DNA of 5,307 nucleotides, taken from the NCBI GenBank assembly GCA_013693795.1, contig CP059258.1, positions 3,148,675-3,153,981 on the forward strand. Direction: 5' to 3'. Both the position numbers and the translations under genes were made by a program. Of the stretch, positions 1 through 5,307 are shown in pieces. The notes below the pieces were generated by a model. The model was not told the DNA's origin and did no database searches. It was given only the letters and a program-made list of their open reading frames with translations. How positions within the stretch are numbered: position 1 is the first letter of the stretch; each line of letters begins with the position of its first letter. This DNA comes from Anaerolineae bacterium (GTDB taxonomy: Bacteria > Chloroflexota > Anaerolineae > SSC4 > Amarolineaceae).

Positions 1-232
1 CGGCTACAACACCCAGCGTATCGCCGCGGCGGATGGCATAGATCACCGGCGTGGGTGTTACGGTCGGTGTGAAGGTTGGCTCGGGTGTGTAGGGCGCCGG
101 CGTGGCGGTGGGGCGCGGCGTGACTGCCGCCGTAACGTCCAGGGTGGGGGTGGGCGGAACGGGGGTAGCCGTCGGTCGGGTAATGACCTGGCCGCAGCCA
201 GCGACCAGCATGGCAATGCACAGCAGGCTCAC
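1..232 (-). CDS. LysM-domain lipoprotein, N-terminal part (runs off left edge)
   Basis: Read on the minus strand from GTG at 232-230, the frame stays open to the window edge (77 codons). It begins with a hydrophobic stretch, VSLLCIAMLVAGCGQ, whose LVAGC is a good lipobox, so the protein is probably lipid-anchored on the outer face of the membrane. About 45 residues of Thr/Pro/Ala-rich linker follow (repeated PTxTP-like units), then VIYAIRRGDTLGVVA, which matches the start of a LysM motif (Y-x-x-x-x-GDTL). LysM domains usually bind peptidoglycan or other GlcNAc polymers; any further domain lies outside the window. The start is uncertain: AAGG lies only 2 bp before the GTG, the n-region lacks basic residues, and a TGA at 256-254 closes the frame upstream. 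A GTG at 258-256 would give the better leader MRPRCVQ if one G near 235 is an extra base. The gene is divergent from the gene at 572. Confidence 0.75.
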   Translation of the reverse strand, partial: MSLLCIAMLVAGCGQVITRPTATPVPPTPTLDVTAAVTPRPTATPAPYTPEPTFTPTVTPTPVIYAIRRGDTLGVVA

Positions 233-341
233 TACCTTGCACGCACCTGGGCCTCACCTGGGGTCGCAGCGCACGTACCAGGGGGATTGTCGGTCGATCG
301 GGAGTTGGGCAGGCAACTGTTGCAGGGTTCTCATCTCATTC

Positions 342-368
342 ATTGTATCTGGATGTGGCCGAAAACAA
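342..368 (-). promoter_or_regulatory. Weak candidate promoter for the lipoprotein gene
   Basis: On the minus strand, TACAAT (347-342) matches five of six bases of a sigma70 -10 box. A poor -35, TTGTTT (368-363), lies 15 bp upstream, shorter than the usual 16-18. Transcription would start near 335, leaving a leader of about 100 nt before the GTG at 232. Position and strand fit; the -35 and spacer do not fit well. Confidence 0.25.
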
Positions 369-391
369 AAATCGGCACGGCTCACAGTCGT

Positions 392-412
392 TCAGAAAAA
401 CCCGGTTTCTGA
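392..412. promoter_or_regulatory. Hairpin or operator between divergent promoters
   Basis: TCAGAAA (392-398) and TTTCTGA (406-412) are perfect inverted repeats of 7 bp around the 7-base spacer AACCCGG. The element sits midway between the two direct-repeat copies. It has no U-tract in either direction and a low-GC stem, so it is a poor intrinsic terminator; a protein-binding palindrome is more likely. Chance occurrence cannot be excluded. Confidence 0.4.
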
Positions 413-413
413 C

Positions 414-437
414 ACCAAGATCGGCACGGATCATGGT
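414..437. promoter_or_regulatory. Inverted repeat abutting the -35 box (candidate operator)
   Basis: ACCAAGATC (414-422) and GATCATGGT (429-437) are complementary at 8 of 9 positions across the 6-bp spacer GGCACG. The element coincides with the second direct-repeat copy and ends 3 bp before the -35 hexamer, a common place for an activator or repressor site. The first direct-repeat copy shows much weaker dyad symmetry. Its role as an operator is inferred only from symmetry and position. Confidence 0.4.
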
Positions 438-440
438 CAA

Positions 441-469
441 TAGACTTTCTTATCTCACCGCGCTATAAT
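441..469 (+). promoter_or_regulatory. Sigma70-type promoter of the dockerin-NTPase transcript
   Basis: The -10 box TATAAT (464-469) is a perfect consensus match. TAGACT (441-446) matches four of six bases of the -35 TTGACA, and the spacer between them is exactly 17 bp. Transcription should start near 476, inside the palindrome GCCGCGCGGC (473-482), giving a leader of about 96 nt before the ATG at 572. This is the clearest promoter in the window and the only one I see for the two plus-strand genes. Confidence 0.7.
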
Positions 470-527
470 AGAGCCGCGCGGCAGCCACCGGGCGCGCGTA
501 ACCCCATACTCGCCAGGAGACCACAGG

Positions 528-587
528 ATGCACCCTGTGCCGGACGCCCATAGAACGAAAGGAAGAACCAAATGCACCGCGTTCTGA
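528..587 (+). CDS. Possible 19-residue leader ORF overlapping the next start
   Basis: ATG at 528 is preceded by AGGAGA (515-520) at a 7-nt spacing, a better Shine-Dalgarno match than that of the main gene. The frame MHPVPDAHRTKGRTKCTAF ends at TGA 585-587, 14-16 bases inside the coding region that begins at 572, in a different frame. Such an arrangement could couple or dampen translation of the downstream gene. There is no run of one amino acid that would suggest classic attenuation. A short ORF like this can easily occur by chance, so this is only a candidate. Confidence 0.2.
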   Translation: MHPVPDAHRTKGRTKCTAF

Positions 588-2083
588 CCGCCGCCGCGAT
601 CCCTCTTTTCCTGCTCCTCCTGGGCTGGAGCGTGGCCGTTGCCGCGCCCAGCACTGACCGCATCGACCCTGGATCGTGGGAGCCAGTGACCCTGACCGGC
701 AGCCAGCTCACGGGCTTGCTCGGCGCCGACCCGGTGACCTCTTCGCCTATGCCTATCAGCCGACGAACCAGACCTGGCAGAGCATCCCTTTCCAGATCGA
801 CCAGGTCGACGCGTCCGGTAACTACACGGTGACCGACGAAATCCCCACCTTCGACAGCAACGACGAGCCAGTCCTGATGGTGCGCGACCTGGGAGGGCCG
901 GCGCCGCCGGCCGCGTGGTTGAGCCTGACCGACCGCACCAGCCAACCGCGTGTGGCCGTGAAGGTTACCGACCCACTGAACCCGTCCGATGAAGGCTGGG
1001 TTTACGTCTTTCGCACCCAGGATTCACTGGTAATCACCACGACCGACTACATCAATTTCAACGCCCTCAACCACAGCTTCGATTCACCGGCGTACAGCGC
1101 CGGCCTCTCACCCCTGAACCCGGGCGCTACGGGCTGGCATCCTGGCCTGGACAGCCTGCTAATCAAAAACCATGTGCCCACCCCCACCGACATCCTGGAC
1201 CGCACCCACATCCGCATCGGGATCCGGCCACGTGTTAGGGTTCTGCCTGCCGGCGCAATACCTGTGCGAGACCGGCCTGGGTCAATATCTGCCGCCCGAT
1301 TTCGACCTGCAGCCGACGATCGATGGGCCGGTACGCATCACCGGCGGTAGCCCGATTACCCCACCCACGTCTACCGCGACAGCCTCTACGTACAGGCTGG
1401 AAACGACCTGAATGTGCTCACGTCCGATCCCAATGTCTGCGACGTCACCTACATGCACGCCACGTTCGACCTGCGCAACCCAACGGCCAGTGGTTACCTC
1501 GGCGCGCAGTACTACGATTCCGCTGGCAGCACCGACGTCATCGATGGTGTGCCGGCCAGCATCACTGGTGCGCCGCGCAGACCCAGTACAGCGGCAACCA
1601 GGGAACCATCGTGGCCCTGAATAACCTCACGGCCGGCGACGGCGTGCCCAGTCACTACTACCGGGACAACAGCGCCACCGGCAACTGCACCGATGGCGAC
1701 CCCAACCAGACCGGCACGGTGGGCCGTACGGTGAATCTGGCACGGTCATTCAGAACCCCACGGGCATTCTGCGCATTACCCTGGGAGGGGTGATCCTACC
1801 CCCGGCCAACGGCCCGGTTGGCCAGACGGCCCGTTCGTACCTGGACAACCCCGTGCACAAGACGCTGCAGACGCAGTACTTCTGCGCGATGGACCTCAAC
1901 CACGACAACCAGGTCGATGTGGCCAATGACATCGGCCCAGCGGCCAGCGTGTGGGGCTGTACCACCGCCCAGCCCTGTTACCTGCCAGCCGCTGACGTCG
2001 ATCAGAACGGGGTCATCGATGTGGTAGATGTGCAGATGGTCAGCAGTTGCTTTGGCTGGATGCTTCCGACAGGCCAGCCCTGA
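572..2083 (+). CDS. Secreted protein with C-terminal dockerin-type domain (frameshifted in this sequence)
   Basis: The start is ATG 572, with AAAGGAAG (558-565) 6 nt upstream. Residues 1-25 form a signal peptide: MHR, then the hydrophobic core LFLLLLGWSVAVA, with probable cleavage after AVA. The rest is exported. Early in the mature protein are IPFQID (784-801) and an acidic FDSNDE stretch near 850; I have a memory of similar motifs in uncharacterised secreted bacterial proteins but cannot name a family. The middle is beta-like, rich in Thr, Asn, Gly and Tyr. The C-terminus has two calcium-binding repeats typical of dockerins. Catalysis is not evident. Reading needs five corrections: one base missing near 733, 1352, 1572 and 1725, and one extra near 1220; four match a short G or C run, and the joined product is about 504 residues. 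Codons on both sides of each break make good protein and no stop remains, so I favour indel errors over decay. The NTPase-TPR gene starts 11 bp downstream. Confidence 0.75.
1892..2041 (+). other. Dockerin-type Ca2+-binding repeat pair (domain within the 572-2083 gene)
   Basis: Repeat 1 (1892-1933) reads DLNHDNQVDVANDI and repeat 2 (1994-2041) reads DVDQNGVIDVVDVQMV. Both follow the F-hand pattern D-x-[ND]-x-[DN]-x-x-[VI]-D-x-x-D of dockerin type I repeats. They are separated by about 20 residues that include WGCTTAQPCY, whose two cysteines could pair. The protein ends 14 residues after repeat 2, the usual C-terminal place for a dockerin. In cellulosomal clostridia dockerins bind cohesins; outside them, including Chloroflexota, many occur with no known cohesin partner. 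No cohesin is visible in this window. Confidence 0.8.
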
Positions 2084-2094
2084 CGGATGACTCC

Positions 2095-4921
2095 ATGATT
2101 CACGAACAGTTTGTCGGCCGCGCGAGCTGGCCCAACTCGATGACATGCTGGAGAAGACCCTGGCTGGACAGGGACGTGTGGCCTTCGTGGCCGGCGAAGC
2201 CGGGGCCGGCAAAACGGCGCTGGTGCATGAGTTTGCCCGGCGCGCCCAGGCGCAGTACCCGGCGCTGCTCGTCACTATCGGCGACTGCAACGCACAGAGC
2301 GGCGTCGGCGAAGCCTTCCTACCGTTTCGTGAGATTCTGGGCCTGTTGACGGGTGACCTGGGGAACAAACTGGCCCAAGGCGTGATTACCGGTGAAAACG
2401 CCCACCGCTTGCAGCAGGTATTGGTCAAATCGAGCATGATTCTGCTGGACGTCGGTTACCAGTTGGTCGATACGCTGGTTCCAGGGGGCAAACTGATCAC
2501 GACCCTGGGCCGCTCAGCCACCAAACACAGTGGGCTGGATGCGGAGCTGGAGAAACTGGCGACGGCGCGATCAGCGAAAACTGAGCTGCCAGCCGATGCC
2601 ATCGAACGCGAAAGCATGTTCGAGCAGTGCACCAAATTTCTCTGTACCCTGGCCGCCAGCCAGCCGCTTATTCTGGCCATCGATGACTTACAATGGGCCG
2701 ACAACTCTTCGTTGAGCCTGCTGTTTCACCTCGGCCGGCGGATCGATCGTGCGCCCATCCTCGTGGTGGGCTGCTATCGCCCCGACGAGGTGGCCCAGGC
2801 GCGAGGGCCAGCGCCACCCCTTGGAGAAGATCCTGGCCGAGTTCCAGCGTTACTACGGCGCGGTGACAGTCTCACTGGATGGGCAAGATGCGGCCGCCGC
2901 GGCAGAACTCGTCGATGCCTATCTCGATGCCCTGCCCAATAGTTTTGATCCAGCATTCCGTGCCGCGTTCCTGCGCCACACCGCCGCCAACCCGCTGTTC
3001 ATGGCCGAGCTGCTGCAAGCCCTGGCGGACCGTGGTGACATCGCGCAGGATCCGATGGGCGCCTGGCGGGCGACCGCCCGTGTGAACTGGTCGATCCTGC
3101 CCGCGCGGATCGAGGGCGTCCTGGATGAACGGATTGGTCGCCTGGACCAAGACCTGCGCGACACGCTGCGCGTCGCCAGCGTGGAAGGTGAGCGCTTCAC
3201 GGCGGAGATCGTGGCACACCTGCGCAATGTGGACGAACGCGGGCTGGTGCTGCGCCTGAGTGAGGAGGTGGGCAAAAACAACACTTGATTGGGTCTGGCA
3301 CCGTCGAGCGCATCGACAACCGGCGGGTGTCGCGCTACAGTTTTGTGCACAAGCTGTTACAGCAGCGCCTGTATGAAGAACTGGATGATGTGCAGCACAC
3401 CTACCTGCACGAGGATTTTGGCAATGCGCTAGAGGAGTTGTACCGATCCCGCCTCGACGATGTCGCGGTGCAGTTGGCGTGGCATTTCGACGCGGCGGGG
3501 CTGGCCGAGAAGGCCACGGCCTATTATCGGCGGGCCGGCCAGTTGGCCAGCCGGCAGTTCGCCCATGCCGAGGCGGCTCATCACCTGACCCGCGCCCTCG
3601 AACTGATCCCGCAGGACGCGTCAGCGCTGCGTTACGATATTCTGCTCGAACGCGCCGTCGTGTATGACTGGATGGGTGAGCACGCGGCGGAGGCCCAGGA
3701 CCTGCACACGCTGGCTGAACTGGCTGCGCACACTGGTGACCCGACACGCCTGGCCGAGATCGAGCTGCGCCAGGCCCAACTGGCGCGCCTGACGGGCGAC
3801 TACGAGCGGGCATTGGCCCTGGTCGAGCAGGCCCTGGCCCATGCAGCCAAAAACCCAGTGCTGGAGGCGCAGGCCTACAACCTGTACGGCCGTGTCCTGA
3901 TCCACCGTGGGGCCTATGCCGAGGCTGCGGAAGCCCTCGAGCTGGCGCTGCTGGCAGTGGCTGACAGCAGTCGGCCCGACTTGCGTGCGCAGATCGAATT
4001 CGACCTGGGCTTGACCGACTACCACCAGGATCAACTCGGCGCACAGGCCCATTTCGACCACGCGCGGCCTGTTCGCTGAGGCGGCCAACCGCCGCGGGGT
4101 CATTCAGTGCCTGCGCATGACGGCGACGGTGCATCATCTGGCCGGCCGGCTCACTGCCGCGCTGGCGACGATGCAGGAGGCACTGGCGCTGAGCCAACTC
4201 AGCGGCTGGCGGCACAGTGAGGCGTTTGTGTTAGGTAACCTGGGGGCCTGTTGTTCGACCTGGGCGATTACGCCGCCGCCCACGTCGACTACACTCAGGC
4301 GTATGCACTGTGCCACGAGCTGGGGATCGCGAGGGGAGGCCGTTGCCCTCGACACCTTGGGGCTGGTTGCCCTGCACCGCCAGGAGCCGGCCGCCGCCCA
4401 GGATTTGCTGACCCGTGCCCAGGCGATCCACGAACAGATCGGCAACCGGCGCGGCCTGGCCTATACGTTGACTCACCTCGGCTATGCACTGACCGCAGCG
4501 GGTGACCTGACCGGCGCGGCCAGTGCCTTCGGGCAAGCGCTGGCCATCCGTGACAAACTGCAACCGCACAGCGGGCCGGCCGTCGATGCAATTGCCGGCC
4601 TGGCCCAGGTGGCCCTGGCCGACGATCGGCCCGCCGAAGCCTACCGCGGTGTCATCGCCGCGCTGACCTGGATGGAGAGCCATAATCCAAACCAGGTGGA
4701 GTACCCCGTCCAGGTCTGCTTGATCTGCGTTGAGATTGCACAGGCGCTCGGCCGGCGTTTCGCAGACACGCCGGCGCTCGCCCAGCGCCCTCGACCTGGG
4801 CTACGCGCTGCTGATGCAGCGGGCTGCCCAAATCGATGATACCAACCTGCGCCAGAAGTATCTCGACAACGTGCCCTTCAACCTTGCCCTGGCCCGCAAG
4901 CACGAAGCACGCTCCGCATAG
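2095..4921 (+). CDS. AAA/STAND-type NTPase with TPR repeats (frameshifted in this sequence)
   Basis: ATG 2095 opens IHEQFVGR, continuing in another frame as RELAQLDDMLEK; this GRxREL opening is typical of AAA_16 NTPase domains. Walker A is GEAGAGKT (2193-2216), Walker B is LILAIDDLQWAD (2667-2702), and VVGCYRPDEV follows as the sensor-1 strand. A helical lid-like region (about 2830-3470) includes SRYSFVHKLLQQRLYEEL. From about 3480 to 4780 there are many 34-residue TPR-like helical pairs, for example AYAEAAEALELALLA and RGLAYTLTHLGYALTAAGD. The end, YLDNVPFNLALARKHEA, resembles C-termini of Chloroflexota NTPase-TPR proteins. Such proteins usually act as cytoplasmic signal-controlled switches or regulators; no DNA-binding, cyclase or kinase domain is visible here. 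The product would be about 945 residues. Seven breaks need repair, near 2120, 2802, 3276, 4064, 4251, 4334 and 4787. The Shine-Dalgarno is weak (GGAT, 2085-2088), so coupling to the upstream gene is likely. Confidence 0.8.
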
Positions 4922-4941
4922 GCCACCACTCCGCCCTGTGC

Positions 4942-5307
4942 TCAGCGTGACGCCAAATCCCACTGCACCGGACGGCTGTTGTCCCATGCGGCCGGCGCCC
5001 CCACCGCAAGCGAATGCACGATGAAACGCACCGGCTGCCCCGGCGTGCCGCAGTTGGGGTGGGCGCTGTCGGCCGCCAACACCTTGACCCGATAACGCAG
5101 CTCACCCGGCCGCGCGCCTGCCATCGTCGTTCCCTGCCCGCACAAGCTGTCCTTGACATAAGCCTCGAGCACGGCGCCGAGGGGAATCGAGGGGTTCGTG
5201 ATCGTACCATAGTAGACGGCCGGTGGTGTGCGTGTGCTCAGTGTGATCGCCGAACTCAGCTGCGGTATCGTATTGCCGGCGGCATCGCCAGTGACCCGTT
5301 CCGGTAT
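4942..5307 (-). CDS. C-terminal part of a secreted beta-rich protein (runs off right edge)
   Basis: The minus-strand frame is open from the window edge to TGA at 4944-4942, giving the last 121 residues without any frameshift. The first part, VTGDAAGNTIPQLSSAITL, resembles the end of a bacterial Ig-like (Big_5-style) domain, since a D-x-AGN turn is common there. The final domain of about 95 residues starts at PPAVYYGTIT and contains AYVKDSLCGQG, YRVKVLAAD, NCGTPGQPVRFIV and a terminal AAWDNSRPVQWDL. Alternating hydrophobic residues and many glycines indicate a beta sandwich. The two cysteines (in SLCGQ and PNCGT) may form a disulfide, fitting an exported protein. I have a general memory of similar C-terminal domains in Chloroflexota extracellular proteins but no family name, and no catalytic motif is visible. 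The gene converges on the NTPase-TPR gene with a 20-bp gap that has no recognisable terminator hairpin. Confidence 0.75.
   Translation of the reverse strand: MPERVTGDAAGNTIPQLSSAITLSTRTPPAVYYGTITNPSIPLGAVLEAYVKDSLCGQGTTMAGARPGELRYRVKVLAADSAHPNCGTPGQPVRFIVHSLAVGAPAAWDNSRPVQWDLASR

Larger units (their letters stand above)
365..438. repeat. Imperfect 25-bp direct repeat, 49-bp period
   Basis: Copy 1 spans 365-389 and copy 2 spans 414-438. They agree at 20 of 25 positions and share the unbroken core ATCGGCACGG (371-380 and 420-429) followed by one variable base and TCA. Copy 2 ends 2 bp before the -35 hexamer at 441. A pair of similar sites placed just upstream of a promoter is what a dimeric or cooperatively bound regulator would use; that role is inferred. 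The period is close to but not exactly five helical turns. Confidence 0.55.
233..571. other. Divergent intergenic regulatory region
   Basis: These 339 bases lie between the leftward lipoprotein gene and the rightward dockerin gene. I see no convincing full-length gene in them; the plus-strand open frame over 102-443 is a shadow of the lipoprotein linker plus noncoding DNA. The 330-470 part is visibly richer in A/T than the flanking genes and holds a strong rightward promoter, a weak leftward promoter candidate, an imperfect direct repeat, a hairpin and an inverted repeat, each listed separately. Bases 470-571 would be the 5' leader of the rightward transcript. Confidence 0.7.

Noticed and set aside
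102..443. 113-codon plus-strand open frame
   Set aside because: Its first half is the complement of the Thr-Pro linker and lipobox of the lipoprotein, and its second half covers the regulatory repeats.
473..482. Perfect palindrome GCCGCGCGGC at the predicted transcription start
   Set aside because: Ten-base CG palindromes arise easily in this GC-rich DNA and there is no loop for a hairpin; noted only as a position marker.
463..945. 160-codon minus-strand open frame
   Set aside because: It would cover the rightward promoter and be antisense to the signal peptide and first domain of the secreted protein; its product has no family features.
1348..1350. TAG as a genuine stop of the secreted protein
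   Set aside because: At that point the sensible frame is a different one (RITGGSP), and the protein continues as DYPTHVYRDSLYV after one missing C, through to the dockerin domain.
1796..2437. 213-codon minus-strand open frame
   Set aside because: It spans antisense to both the dockerin repeats and the NTPase start, crosses a gene boundary, and encodes nothing recognisable.
2799..2805. Programmed ribosomal frameshifting
   Set aside because: No slippery heptamer of the X-XXY-YYZ kind is seen at most breaks, and a dozen recoding events in two genes is implausible.
3285..4079. Separate TPR-protein gene starting at TTG 3285
   Set aside because: The sequence before it (SEEVGK) joins to QHLIGSGTVER through one missing A, matching the continuous lid region of NTPase-TPR proteins; there is no ribosome site before 3285.
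2872..4215. 447-codon open frame on the minus strand, longer than any uninterrupted plus-strand frame here
   Set aside because: It lies wholly antisense to the NTPase-TPR gene, and its product is a low-complexity Arg/Pro/Ala/Gly-rich string with no motif. GC-rich codons on the sense strand readily leave such frames open, and the sense strand has Walker A/B and TPRs.
4922..4941. Shared terminator between the converging genes
   Set aside because: The 20-bp gap has no inverted repeat or T-tract on either strand; any terminator would have to lie within a coding region or be factor-dependent.

Overview
The window is GC-rich (roughly 60-65 % by eye) and looks like a fragment from Chloroflexota, probably the Anaerolineae/Caldilineae side. 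This is inferred from gene style, not from a marker gene. The signs are a lipoprotein with a long Thr-Pro linker and LysM domain, a secreted protein ending in a dockerin-type repeat pair, a large NTPase-TPR protein of a kind common in that phylum, and a small secreted beta-rich C-terminal domain with two cysteines. Metagenomic origin is likely.

Layout. Bases 232-1 (minus) hold the start of a LysM lipoprotein that runs off the left edge. Bases 233-571 form a divergent regulatory region with a convincing sigma70-type promoter facing right (TAGACT, 17 bp, TATAAT), an imperfect 25-bp direct repeat, a perfect 7-bp hairpin, an inverted repeat just upstream of the -35, and a possible tiny leader ORF. 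Bases 572-2083 (plus) encode one exported protein of about 504 residues: signal peptide, a globular region I cannot assign, and a C-terminal dockerin-like domain. Bases 2095-4921 (plus) encode one large protein of about 945 residues: AAA/STAND-type NTPase with Walker A and B, then many TPRs. Bases 5307-4942 (minus) are the last 121 residues of another secreted protein, convergent with the NTPase gene and only 20 bp away.

The dominant oddity is that both plus-strand genes are broken by about twelve small frameshifts. In every case the protein resumes sensibly in the next frame, with no in-frame stop left after rejoining. Nearly all breaks lie in short homopolymers or in alternating CG runs. 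I therefore read them as one secreted-protein gene and one NTPase-TPR gene damaged by sequencing or assembly indels, rather than as true pseudogenes. No open frame in this part should be taken as a complete protein.

How they may work together: the dockerin gene and the NTPase-TPR gene are 11 bp apart on the same strand, with no visible terminator or second promoter, so they probably share a transcript. The neighbours on both sides are also cell-surface or exported proteins. A surface-protein gene cluster with a cytoplasmic STAND-like sensor or scaffold is a reasonable reading, but no substrate or signal can be deduced. I found no RNA gene, mobile element or CRISPR array.
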